Part shown: positions 11,761 through 23,062 of the stretch, piece by piece | Layout: each line of letters starts with the position of its first letter | Position numbering within the stretch: position 1 is the first letter of the stretch | Position numbers and translations under genes: made by a program | The notes under the pieces: model-generated | Told to the model about the DNA's origin: nothing | What the model saw: only the letters and a program-made list of their open reading frames with translations | Database searches by the model: none | Source of the DNA: Cymbidium sinense | Taxonomy: Eukaryota > Streptophyta > Magnoliopsida > Asparagales > Orchidaceae | NCBI GenBank assembly: GCA_021442155.1 | Contig: CM038222.1 | Coordinates: 110,921,121 to 110,985,120, forward strand | Direction: 5' to 3' | DNA length: 64,000 bases

Positions 11761-12960
11761 TTGGTCGTATTTGGCTGGATACGATCAACATTTTCCAATT
11801 AATTACTCAGCAATTTTTGAAGCTATCATTGCTTTGACCATTTGATTGATGAGATCTTCCATCTAGATTTAGTGATAACATCAGATTCTTTATAAGCGTT
11901 CAATATAGCTTCTCTGGGAGGTTCATGCCTTTGTGTTATAGTTGTTGGTAGGTTAAGCATGACATTTTGTATGCCTCCCATTTCAACTGTTAGATTATTT
12001 ATTTCTATAGATTTTCTTGGAGGTATTTGCTATGTTGTAGTTGCTATGAGGTTAAGCTGACCAAATAAATTTTTCATCTGCCCACTCATCTCATTGAGCC
12101 TATTATTGAGCTGACTGATTTATTGATCCCTCCTTTGAAGTTGAGAACCTTGTTACAATGTATGTTAACTCTTTAGCCACTTCCATTTCTACTTGAGCTT
12201 CACTTCTAGGCTCTTTTTGACTTGGGTTTCTTTATTATTCTTCCTGATTTAGTTGTTTAGGTAATACGCTTTTGTTCCATAGATGCATATCAACCATATG
12301 AAAAACATTGATCATAATGTGATCCATATCTTCATTATTTTGGAGATTTGGGATTGTATGCTCTTCAGTAGTTAAGAAATCTTCAACTTCCTCAAAGAGT
12401 TGATTATCCTTCTCATCATTTGCTGGCGAACTTTATTCAAACCAGTGCTTCTAGTTGATGATAAAAGGTTTTGTTCCTTCATCATCTGGTGAGGATAACT
12501 TGTGATCTATGATTTGGGATTCTTTTGGTACCCAAATCAATCGGGACCTTCCAGTAGTGGATATATTGTAATATATCCCAAATGTCACACCTTAGTGTTC
12601 ACCAAATTTTTGTTGTAGTTGTTGGGACCTTTGAAGAATTGACCACTTAGTGGCTTTCTGTTTAAGGGTTCGTTGTCAGCGCTCACCAACAATAGTGCCT
12701 GAAGACTTTAAGTCTTGTTGTAAATGGGCATGAAATTTTTGAATATTCCCACCTCTCTTATGGAATGAATTTTTTGAGTTGGTGACTTGGCTCATCAACT
12801 TCTTGATTCTTCTCTGAAGGTTTCTATTTCTGACAACCTTTAGAACCTTATAGATTTTGGCTGAAATATATTCATTTATCTATAGTTGACCTTGCAGACT
12901 GGGATGAATATGTTTATCCTAGAATGAATTCTTTTTATTTCCTTCTAAGATATTTCTTTT
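11761..12960 (-). other. 5' part of the minus-strand gypsy, upstream of the gag core
   Basis: Between the gag core and the leader region. The plus strand is pyrimidine-rich, as expected for reversed coding DNA, but I recognise no domain. Confidence 0.35.
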
Positions 12961-12979
12961 AACCTAGTGGAGCAGATCA

Positions 12980-13230
12980 AAGTTGTTGCTGGTGGGTATA
13001 TTTGCATCCACTAGTGGGTTTTTATTCAGCATGAATGGGCAACCCAACAGCTCTATGACAAGCATTGTATTTTCGGCAAGCCCTCATAGACATTTTTGTG
13101 CACAAGGAAGATGCTTCATGGTCATGCTTGCCCAAAGTAAAGCTAACATCATGTGGGGTAATATGTTCCCCTGATGCACTACAAAGTGGATTAACTATAA
13201 TAGACTTTAATTTGGGCCTTTCAGCCATCT
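12980..13230 (-). pseudogene. Short ORF upstream of gag in the Tat-type element (unknown)
   Basis: A minus-strand open frame of 68 codons (13228 to 13022) starting MAERPKLKSIIV, with a His/Cys-containing middle (LGKHDHEASSLCTKMSMRAC). It lies about 480 bases after the primer site and well before gag. Some Tat/Ogre elements carry an extra ORF ahead of gag, so this could be a relic of one, but I recognise no family and a chance frame is possible. Confidence 0.3.
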
Positions 13231-13375
13231 AATCCTCAACAGGGGAAGTTGGCATTGGCTTTGATAGTATATCAAAGATAGAAGCTTTCTTTGAGTTCAT
13301 GGTTTTATGGGTGGGCATGTTCAAAATGATTATGTTCAGTTGCTTCCCCTTGTTGAATTCCTTTGGGACTATGGC

Positions 13376-13576
13376 TTAGTGACAGGTCCAGCTGGTAGAA
13401 ATTGGGAAACCTCTGAGATTATTCTGAGGGAATCTAGTGGAACCAACATTAATTATGTCTTGAGTGGAGCTAGCTCTACTGGAACCAGCATTAATTATAT
13501 CTTGAGGGAATCTTACTATGCATCCTTCACCGAGCCTAATAGTCATCATATTCCTGATGTTTGCTATTTGACACAC
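13376..13576 (-). repeat. Leader segment with 42-bp tandem repeat that encodes a repeated peptide
   Basis: Two units of AACCARCATTAATTATRTC begin at 13441 and 13483, 42 bases apart, with a partial third upstream of them. On the minus strand the open frame (66 codons) reads FPQDIINAGSSRAS then TQDIINVGSTRFPQ, so the repeat is 14 codons and in frame. It lies between the primer site and the ORF at 13022-13228. A frame is open on the plus strand too (13307-13633), so coding is not proven. Confidence 0.45.
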
Positions 13577-13710
13577 ATAGTTGTAGATCTAGAATTAGGT
13601 TCTATTAGGTTTTGGGAACTTAACCTTTTATAAAAGAATATACTATGATATTACAGTCTATGATGACTTCACATATTTGAAGATTTCTAACCAGAGATAG
13701 AGGGAGAAGC

Positions 13711-13730
13711 AATCCCCAGCAGAGTCGCTA
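13711..13730 (-). other. Primer-binding site of the minus-strand Tat-type gypsy
   Basis: Minus strand TAGCGACTCTGCTGGGGATT matches the tRNA-Arg-type primer site TGGCGACTC(C/T)GCTGGGGA used by Tat/Ogre-lineage elements, with one G-to-A change near the start. It fixes the element's direction and puts its 5' LTR immediately to the right, ending at about 13733. Confidence 0.8.
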
Positions 13731-13735
13731 AAAAT

Positions 13736-14811
13736 CTTCACTTAGAAAAGACACCTTTGAGGATGCTCTTCGCCATTTTTATTGAGATGGGTAGGAGTAT
13801 ATTTTTTTCATGAGGTAGATTAAGATATATTCAGCAATATTTCCCCAACATTACATTAGAGTTTATTTATATCTAAGTCCCACTTGTTATGAATGCAAGC
13901 CTTCATAGTTAATTATTATTCTTATCATAGAAAGAGAGCACTCTCAATTAAGGTTGAAAAAGAAACATATCTTATTTGATATGAATCGGTGTCTAGCGGT
14001 GTGTAATATGGCATAAATGACTATCAACTAACTTAAAGTATATATTGGGGTGGGTGGCAGAATGACAAGAGGTCTGAACAAGGTCTCATGATTTCATCAT
14101 CCTGAGCTATCATGGTCCATAGCCAGGGGAACTAGTTCTTGATCGAAGAATCCTTGTTAGCAACCACGGGTTACATCGTCCAATGTATTCTTGCAAACTT
14201 GGGATCGTATTTATCTAAAGTGATAAATTTAAGTCAACATTAGCTAATAGACGGATTTTTTTCCTATTAAATATATTCTATAATTCATGGCTTAATAAGC
14301 AAAGTCGTTAAGGTAAATATGGGATATTTCCATGACTAAAATATAGTAGAGTTATATGGATGTCAAGCCACCCAGTCAAAGAGTTTTAGACTTATACACA
14401 TTTCATATGGTACTGTTTGGTGGTAAAACCATGTAAACGGAGGACATAAGTCACGTCCTTATTGGCATGAGATTATTTGAGTATAAATATAGTTATATTT
14501 AATTTGATATAAACTATTTGTGAGGAAATGTTTTATAGCTTATCATCCTTGACAAATAAATGATGGATGGGTGGATGATTGTTTACTTTGAGTTACAATG
14601 GATTTCATCCAATCTAAACATATCTCATCTATATGAATTTTATAATTAACATGACCCTCATCAGGGAATGAGTAGGTTTTATTAACTTGGACCCAGTCCT
14701 GAGACCCAACTAGGAATATTAACCCATGAAATATCTTCACGCTATAGACTTAATAAATTGTTATTATGTTGGGTCTCATGCAAAATTTTTTAGTTTTTTA
14801 GGATAGTGTTG
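13736..14811 (-). mobile_element. Probable 5' LTR of the minus-strand gypsy
   Basis: By position next to the primer site, this is the 5' LTR of the element whose gag-pol runs from 13700 down to 1. A TATA-like ATATAAATAAAC is on the minus strand at 13861-13872. The right boundary is unknown, because the matching 3' LTR lies outside the window; it cannot pass about 15000, where sequence related to the giant-LTR element begins. The sequence does not resemble the giant LTRs. The 65-codon minus frame at 14543-14740 is not recognised. Confidence 0.5.
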
Positions 14812-14857
14812 TAGTGCTAAACATATAGTGCCTAGGCACTATAATGGGTAGCACTGT
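14812..14857. repeat. Inverted repeat with perfect 20-bp palindrome
   Basis: TATAGTGCCTAGGCACTATA at 14824-14843 is a perfect palindrome. Outside it, AGTGCTA on the left is mirrored by TAGCACT on the right after a 4-5 base interruption, so the whole can fold as a two-part stem. Further AGTGCCTCGATG and AGCGCTGCGATG words follow at 14900-14935. It could be a foldback element or a hairpin near an LTR edge. Confidence 0.6.
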
Positions 14858-14999
14858 AGCTATCATCTAGTAGGTATTTGTGTCTTACGAGCATAGGATT
14901 AGTGCCTCGATGCTATACATTTAGCGCTGCGATGTTTAAGACTAGTATTTATTTATTTTAATTTTTTTTAGATTGACTTGTTGACCATAAATCAAATCT

Positions 15000-15486
15000 A
15001 ACAAAAATAAATCAAAGCAAATCTAGTCCTGATCTCCAGTGGATTCAAGCTTATATCTCTAGCAGATATGCCCCAAGTTAAAACAAAATAAAACAAATTA
15101 AATTCAAATCCATATCTCTAGCAGATAGCTCAAACTCATGTCCCTAGCAAATAGTTCACACCTCAATCCCCAGTTAATTTCCTTCTTCTATGACCTTGGC
15201 ATAAACCTATCTCATATCATATCCAATGCATGTGTTATTCCCAAGCGGATCTCTCTTCATGTCCTTGACATGAAATTCTTTCAAACTAAATCTTCTTGGC
15301 TCTCTTATGCCCTTGGCATGAGATGAGTTGCATTGCACTAAGATCATGATTCTATCTACCTCTTGGGTTTAGGAATAGATTGTTCTCATCAGTGCTTGCA
15401 ATCCTTTGGGCATTCTTGATCACCTTGGTAAATGCCAATACATGCGGTGTGCCCTTCGGGTACACCACACCTATTAGGGGTCCTTT
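15000..15486 (+). mobile_element. 3' interior remnant of a giant-LTR element, upstream of LTR B
   Basis: The last 93 or so bases before LTR B align with those before LTR C (27857-27950): both begin near GCTTGC, both end GTCCTTT directly before TGTTGACC, and most differences are transitions. Upstream it holds short hairpins: ATATCT-ctagc-AGATAT (15053-15069), TATCT-ctagc-AGATA (15113-15127), CATGTC-ctt-GACATG (15258-15272), ATGCC-ctt-GGCAT (15307-15319), and a one-mismatch version at 15189-15203. The region before LTR C also has hairpins, of different sequence. So this is the 3' untranslated end of an element whose 3' LTR is B. The 62- and 67-codon frames here are not recognised. Confidence 0.55.
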
Positions 15487-15492
15487 TGTTGA

Positions 15493-15511
15493 CCTCACTT
15501 ATGGAGTGAGG
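15493..15511 (+). other. Terminal hairpin of LTR B
   Basis: CCTCACT-tatgg-AGTGAGG, 7-bp stem, starting six bases inside the LTR. Same stem as in A and D with a different loop. Confidence 0.7.
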
Positions 15512-15750
15512 ATTCAATCTTCCCATCATAGATTTAGGAGTCTTCTAGACACTAAGAGCTCCTTCTTCATAGGACACTTCTAGTGGCTAAGTGAACACTT
15601 AACCTAAGCCTTAGAACTTAGAAAGGTTAGCCATAGGATTAGATCATGGCTTAAGGACTAGGGTGGTCTACTTATCCTATGACCTGATCAAATCCATGAC
15701 TATTTCCTTAGCCAAAATTCGATCTCAAATTTGCATATCTAAATCCACAA

Positions 15751-16260
15751 TCAAGACAAGCCAATCTCTAAACCAAAATAAATTCAATCAAACCAAACCT
15801 AAGCCCATGATTCAAACATGGACTTAGCCAAATCCCTTCAAATAAAACACAATTGATTTCTCTCATAAATCAATTAAATCATTCAATCATCATTCCAAAC
15901 CACATCTAAATCTATAATCAAGACAAGCCAATATTCAAACCAAAATCAATTCAATCAAACCAAACTTAAGCCCATGATCTAAACCTATGGACTTAGCCAA
16001 ATCCCTTCAAATAAAACTCAATTGATTTCTCTCATCAATCAATTCAATCCTTCAATCATCATTCCAAACCACATCTAAAACTATAATCAAGACAAGCCAA
16101 TCTCCAAACCAAAATCAATTCAATCAAACCAAACCTAAGCCCATGATTCAAACTTATGGACTTAGCTAAATCCCTTCAAATCAAATTCAATTGATTTTCT
16201 CTCAAATCAATATAATCCTTCAATTATCACTTCAAGCCATACCGAAATCTATAATCAAAC
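15751..16260 (+). repeat. 168-bp tandem triplication specific to LTR B
   Basis: TCAAGACAAGCCAAT begins at 15751, 15918 and 16087, and a decayed start is at 16255 (spacings 167, 169, 168). Each unit then has CAAACCAAA..TTCAATCAAACCAAAC, AAGCCCATGAT, GGACTTAG and TCAATTGATTTTCTCTCA variants. The units are far more alike than LTR copies are to each other, so the amplification is younger than the family. LTRs A and D have a single unit-length equivalent. Confidence 0.8.
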
Positions 16261-16440
16261 TAATCAAGCCAAAATCAATTCAATAAAATTAAACCTAACT
16301 CATTTGACTTGAAATATCCAAATAAGCCAAAATCCATTCAAATAGAAATTAATTGCAACCAAGATTATAAACCAATCTTAAATCAATATACAAACTCAAC
16401 TTAATTCAATTCATCCCACAATGAAGTCATTTTAGCCCAA

Positions 16441-17280
16441 TTGGTCCACTTGACCCATAGTGACCAATTTGACCAATTTGAACCAAATCTTAATCCAACC
16501 CAAACTAGAATTGAGTCAAACCCTCCAAAACCTCCTATGATGATTGTTGATCATCCTTGATTGATTAATTGTAATCAATTGGGTCATACCAAGTCAATTT
16601 GGTCATTTGACCAAGTCAACCCACTTAACCTACATGAGCCAAATGAGCCAAATTTCACCCTAAGAAAAATTAATGGAAAACAATGATTCACATCAACCTA
16701 AGATCAACCCTTCAACATGACTTGACCATCAATTAAGCCAAACCTATCTTGATTGACCCTTTCACCCAAGTTGACCCAATTTGACCTAAAAGACCAAATT
16801 GGGTCAAATCAAAATCCAACATAAATTAATCATAACCAATAGCTCAAGTTCATTTCAAATTGAACATTGAACATGATCAAAGTCCTGATTAAACCCAATT
16901 TGACCAATTGAATCCAATTGGCTTAGCCCAAATTGATCTAAGGGGTCAATTTGGCCTAAATCATTTACAAATCCAAATTGATTTAAACTAAAGCCTACAA
17001 TCATTTTTAATTGACCAATTGAACATGAACCAATGCCTAACCTAAGCCAATTCGGCCAATTTGGCCAAATTAGTCAACTTGACCCATTTGAACCTAAATG
17101 GGTCAAATTTAAATCTATGTCAAACCAACCCAAACCAATTAAACCAAAACACTCCAAATACTCATTTGAACTTGACTCAACCCTTGGTTTGACACAATTT
17201 GACCAATTAGTCAACTTGACCCAACCTAGCTCAATTTGACTTACACGAGTCAAATTGAACCAAACCCACTCAAACCTAAT
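16441..17280 (+). repeat. TTGAC-rich (W-box core) tract of LTR B
   Basis: I count 25 occurrences of TTGAC on either strand in 840 bases, most followed by C or T, in a setting like CAATTTGACCAATTGAACC. Spacing is irregular, so it is not a strict tandem repeat. Open frames at 17033-17239 and 17074-17313 lie within or at the edge of it and are repeat by-products. Confidence 0.75.
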
Positions 17281-18429
17281 CAAAACTAATGAAACTTGGC
17301 AAGACCCCTCCATAGCTCACCTTAGATCAGGCCAAATCAAACCCAACCTGATTTAACCCAAAATAAAATGGAGTTGGGCCACCATATAAGATAAATACCC
17401 CATTTGAATGGTCAAACCCACTCCCTATCCACTTGACAGCCTCCTAGAATTCCACATAGGCAAAAGGGACACTAGCTCACTTGACCCAAAGGTGGTTGGG
17501 TCAACCATGAGCCAAGGGGAGGTGATTTCACCTCTCCCCCTCATTGGAACACCTCGAAACCCAAGGAAAGCCACCTCCTCCCATGGAAGCCAGTCCTCCT
17601 CACTTGGACAATAAAATCGAACCACCTCAGACGTTCCCTACCATCCATAGCCGGTAGAAGCCAAATGGATCAAGGCTATTCGATCCAAATGAGGAGGGGT
17701 TATACCCCTCTCATTTGATTCAAATTAAGTAGAATTTGACCCTCAATAAGCCCTAGTAGCCAGACATGAGCTCCCTAGAGCCTTTGCATCGCTGATGATG
17801 ATGAAATTGAGTCCTCCCAAAATAGAACAAAGCTCTACTCTGTCTAACTCCACCAAATCCCAACTAATTCTCAAATTAACTTCACCCACACATTCACCAA
17901 GCTTCAACGTGGTGAAACGAATCTTTTCTCGAGCTCTCTTCTCATCGAAAGTGCCTTCTAGACTAACTCAAGTGAGTTCTATGGTGGTTCTTGGTCCACA
18001 AATCAAATGACGGGGAGGCATCGCACCATCTTCTCAACAGAGCTTTACCTTGTCAAGACAAAGCTACCTTGATCAGTTCATCACCGATCTTGATCTTCGG
18101 TGAGGTACTATTCCTTCAAACCAAGATTTATCAAAAATTTTAGGGCTTTTCAAAGAAGATGTGAATGCCATGAGAATTCAACTATATGATCCTTGTAGAT
18201 CAATTCCCTGAAGGTGTGGGATCAATCTTGAGCTGATCTGAGCTATGATGAGCTTGAATTAGGTGGAGGAAGGTGGATGATGTTTGTCTTCCAATGCGCT
18301 GGAGATAATAGATCATCTGTCATTCATTCTGCATGATTGGAATGGACGAACATGATCTTGCAATTAAATTAATTTCAGTTATTCCTTTAGGTACCACGGG
18401 TTTAATCTTTGCTATCCGATCTTAGATCG

Positions 18430-18545
18430 GATGGAGGGATGAAAGTGCATCTGCCGCCAGCCATGTGAGCATTAACTCGGATGAATTTAAGTAACCAATT
18501 CCATGGTGCCATGTGAAAAGTGTGCCACTTCAGCGATCTGCATTG
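18430..18545 (+). other. GC-richer patch of LTR B
   Basis: Counterpart of the G-box patch in LTR A. CCATGGTGCC is kept but the G-box is decayed to CATGTG, consistent with C-to-T change at a CpG. Confidence 0.35.
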
Positions 18546-19910
18546 CACCGATGGGATTAGGCTTAATTAATTCATCTTAATGGCTAAAACTTTAGAAAAT
18601 CATAAGAAATTATAAAAAAAATAAAAAATACAAATAAAAACTCATTTTAAAGGTAATGTACATAAGAAATAATTAAAATTATTTCCATTTGGTTTTGAAT
18701 AGTAATTAAGAATTAATTAAGGTTTAATTATAAAATTAATTTGCTTAATTAAGCCTTAATTACTTGGGCAATGAAGCCCAAACTTTGCGTGTTAGTTCAA
18801 TGGGATGACTTCCACCTCCCATGATTTTATTAGAATTTATTGCCTAGTAATTAGGAGAATTAATAATTCAAAACTTAATTACCCTTTTTAACTAATTATG
18901 TGCTTAATTAATATTTAAAATAGTAAAATGTAATTAATTAAGGCTTACTAACCCCTAATTAATAGTGAATGGAAGAGGGGGAGAGGATTAGGACCTCTTT
19001 CCTAATCTCCTTCCTAAATCCTTTTCATCTTAAGAGAATTAATTAAAGTAAGGATTAATTAAGTTATTGATTGATTAATTAAATGGAAAAATTAAACTAA
19101 ATTGAAATACAAATCATATCAAATAATTAATAATAAAATTAAGGGTTCCTCATTATGTGTTTAATAATATAAAGACCCTCAAGGAAATTATGATAAACCC
19201 ATGAGTGTGGAAAAATCATAAAACTACTTAATTAGATTCTTTGAATTAATTAATCTTTAATTATGTGCCAATGTCATTAGGTCCTTTCGGAGCATTGAAA
19301 TTTTATTTTCTCACATACCCATATCATTTTGTGGCTCATAATTAAGTGATTATTTAAATTAAAGAAGAATAGGAAAGGGTAATTAAATGATTTAACCTAA
19401 TTAATTCTTAAAATTCATCCTATTATCTTTACTTAAATTAATTAAGTTTATCAACATGAGAATTGGAATAAAATAACAAATAATTTCTCCTCTTTCTAAA
19501 TCAACTCAAATCTAAAACCAAATTAATAAGAAACTTTGGTTTTCCTTAAATAATTTAATTTAATATGATTAACCTTAGGAATTAGTTTGGTTGAATGAAT
19601 CACATGCTTATGTTTGATTATTTCTTTCCAATTACTTTAAATATTGTATGTCATGTGGTTTATGCATTCATCTTTTCAAAATCAAGTGAGTCAAATGAAA
19701 GTAATTTATGTAAGCTTGCATGTGTTCATTTTACTTAATTATATGTGTGGCTATTATCACTAATAAATTCAAATCTATTTTCCAAAGTTTATAAATTGAT
19801 AATAATTACAAATACATATCGGATTTGCATGTGTTTATCGTTTTAGCATGTGAAATGAAGCTCTCTTTCCTATGTTTATATATAGATTTACATAGATTTG
19901 AATGCTAATA

Positions 19911-20510
19911 AGTATATAGTCTGGATTTCCCGGGAATACGAGACTTTAGGAAGCCCTAAGGAGGTCGCTTTATTTCCTCACTTCCTTAGTTTAACAATGA
20001 CACATACGTATTTAATTTTATTTCTATGTAATTTTGTATTAGAATTTGGATAAAACTTTAATTCATATACATAAATAATTCAACTAAATAAAACTATAAT
20101 TTTGCATGATTTCTATTCTTATAGTTACTTGTACATTCATATGTATTTAAGATAGCAAGTGTTTAGTCTGGACATACCAGGAACACGAGGCTTTAAGTAG
20201 CCCCAAGGAGGTCATTTTATTACCTCACTTTCTTGGTTTAACAATACATCTTTTATACATGTGTATATGTATTTTATTAGAGAATGGTAATCCTTCCTTC
20301 CTGCTAAAAAAATACATGCACCCAAAATCATCAAACCCACTAAAATATATTACATGTAAAGTTAGTGATATCTTTCTTATGATTCATATATAAATTTATA
20401 TGAGTTTGAATATTAATAAGTATATAGTCTGGACATCTTGGGAATACAAGGCTTTAAGTAGCCTCAAGGAGGTCATTTGATTATCTCACTTCCTTGGTTA
20501 ACAAAGGCAC
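19911..20510 (+). repeat. Three subrepeats of about 250 bp in LTR B
   Basis: Cores at 19911-20006, 20156-20246 and 20417-20510, each with TAGTCTGGA, then GGGAATACGAGGCTTTAAG-type sequence, AAGGAGGTC and a TTACCTCACTTCCTTGGTT-type end. GAGGCT-ttaagt-AGCCTC and GAGGT-to-ACCTC arms give two hairpins per unit; the middle unit is the cleanest for the second. Solo copies A and D have two units, C one. Confidence 0.8.
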
Positions 20511-21664
20511 ATATTTATTTGATTTCATTTCTATGTATTTTTGTATAAGAGTTTGGATAGAGCTTTAATTTATATGTATTAAATAATTCAATCAAATCAG
20601 ATTTAAATTCTAAATGTATGCATTCACCATTCAAGTATGCAAAAAATATATTGCATGTATAGATATGCTAAGTGTTAAAGTCATATGCATGTTACATGTG
20701 ATGGAAATGAATGATTTGATATATGTCATGTGATAGGAATTCAACCATGTTAATCTTAAGATGCCTTTCATATTGAATAGAATTTTTTTAGGTTAACCTG
20801 AACTTAATATTAATAAGAAAATACTTAATAAGCCATTCACTAAAGAGAACTAAGTCATCACAATATGCTTTAAAAAATGGCTTAAGGTAGGGATGAAGGA
20901 GGGTAATCCTCTTTCCTATCTTTATAACGCTTAGATGCTAAGTGTAAATCAAATGAAACCAAGTAAAAATAAAGTAAAATTCATAGATCAATTAAACAAC
21001 TTGAAATGAAATCGACCTTTATGTTAAATAAAATCCTTCCATAGTTAGAAATTCATAACTCTAATTCTTAGTTAAGAGATACAACATAAAGTCTTAGCAC
21101 ACACATTAGAATTAAGCCACCACTTCTAGTCCTAAGTTAGGAAGGTGTATGTACGATGTTTGTTTTGTTTTATGATAAAATATTTTAGACTGGATGTTAG
21201 GGTGTATAGTTCATAAACTATATGTTAGGCCATTTTTATCCTAATCATGTTTTTTATAGGGGATTGTGTTAAAGGAGCTGCTTAAAAATAAATGTGAATG
21301 ATTTGCTTGCAGGTTGCTTAAACCCCTAAGCATAATCCAAGTTAGGACAGGTGGGTTTGGTTGCCCAGGTGTAGGGTGCTACATCCAAATTATGATATAA
21401 ATTTTTGGGATTGTATGTATGTTTAGCTAATCTCTATTTTGTAGGTGTAGTTAGATTTCCTTTTTCCTATATAATGTAATTTTTGTAATAGGAAGTAGGA
21501 TTAGTGCTATGGGGGATTAGGATGAGCAGTGTGGCCAAAAGGCTTAGCCCTAGGGTGTCCTGTGATGTCTTTAAAGCAAATCAAAAATGAACAAATGAAG
21601 AAGTGAAGACCCTTCTATAACATGTTCTCATGTTTAATTGTAATTATTCTTTTATATTCCAAGT

Positions 21665-21725
21665 TGTATAAGGATAGAGCTCGGCTACCCAAGTTTCTCT
21701 TTTTTGGAGTGTATGACGGTACTCA
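21665..21725 (+). other. Conserved block of about 60 bp, LTR B
   Basis: Reads TTGTATAAGGATAGAGCTCG, then GCTACCCAAG and, after a T-rich run, GTGTATGACGGTACTC. Reverse complement of the block seen in A, D and E. TATAAGG gives a possible TATA element in LTR sense direction. Confidence 0.5.
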
Positions 21726-23046
21726 GCCTCACCAGCCTTTTATTCTTTTATGTTAGTTTATATAATTGTTTAATGTTATGCTTAAATTACGCATTAGGAT
21801 CAAATAATTTTTATAGTTTTTATGATTGATGCTTTAATGTATGACCAGGATGTGGTAGCTCTTAGGTTAAAAATCAATTTTTCTAATAACTCATAATTAA
21901 GTTTTAAAGCAATTCATAACATCACCCTAAAGTTTAGGTGTTAAATAAGATAATTAAAAGATTTAGTAACCCCATAGCTATATTGTTGTATATGTCACAT
22001 CATGCATGCATATTCCTTCTTCCTTGGATATGGGGGATCTCCATCCTTGCACAAAAGGGGAATGTTTGACCTATGAGGGCATCCCTTGTGTTGGAGAACA
22101 CCCTCTTCTCATTGATTTATCTAATAACACCATTTCATCATGCATTTAGGCATACAAAAAAAATCCCAAAGCCTTTGTCTTAATGAATGTTCCAAAATGA
22201 AATAAAATTTGAAAAGATTTTGCATTTGTAGATTAAGTCATATGCTCATACCACTCATGCTCTAGTCTCTTAGGGAGTGAGTTTAAGACTTTAGTTTTCT
22301 TTCCAAAATTAAATAACTACCCTAACTATCTTGCAATTTTATAAGACCAGACTACATGATTTAAAATGTAGGATGTGTTAGCTGGCGGCCACTCTAGGCA
22401 ATTATAAGTCCATAAGTCAAACGAGTTTATCCTCTCTTGTAGAGATACCCCCTTTCGCTTAGATTTAGGTCATGCTTTATCTTGTACTAAAGCTCCCTAA
22501 ATTTGGGATCTGAAGTAGTTGTTTCCTTTGGATACAAGCAGAAATCCTTTCCTGTTAGGCATTTCCACAATCTTATGTTGATGGATTATGAGCCTTAGCA
22601 ATCTAATAAAAATTCAACTCAAATAAATAAAATCTCTTCACTTTCAAATATATAAAGCCTCTCCAAAGGATAGATTGGAATGCTCACCTGGTTTCTTAGT
22701 ATCTTGAGCATTTCCTACATCTCCATTTTAATTCCAAAAATAAGTCTGCCACTTGGTCTCTCCCATTTGATTTTCCAAACATAACCAATCCTTTGATAGT
22801 TTAACCTTAAAATCTTTGGAGATAATAATTGCCTACTTTAATTGAGAGTATGCTTAGGGAATCTCATTCTCTACTATGTAATTAACTATGGAGGCTTTCC
22901 TCCATAGGGAACTTAAGAACCCAGCTTAGTATAAACCATGTTTTATTTTTTCATGTAAAGTAAGGAAAAATCTCTGGTATATTTGAAGACCCATCATGCT
23001 TCAGGAGTCCTTATTAGGTGATTAGGTCCATTATAAGGTAATGTTT

Positions 23047-23062
23047 TTATCTTTTGAGATAG
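23047..23062 (+). other. LTR B sub-terminal hairpin
   Basis: TTATCT-tttg-AGATAG: five pairs with a mismatch at the outermost position. Homologous to the hairpins at 396-411, 47216-47231 and 59187-59202. Confidence 0.5.

Noticed and set aside
13307..13633. 108-codon plus-strand frame
   Set aside because: It lies in the leader of a minus-strand element next to its primer site; both strands are open because of the 42-bp repeat.
13736..14811. The minus-strand gypsy as owner of the giant LTRs
   Set aside because: Its primer site abuts sequence unlike any giant LTR, and giant LTR A is inserted into its pol.
16441..17280. TTGACC array as a CRISPR array or satellite
   Set aside because: Spacing is irregular and no constant repeat and spacer structure exists; the setting is a plant LTR.
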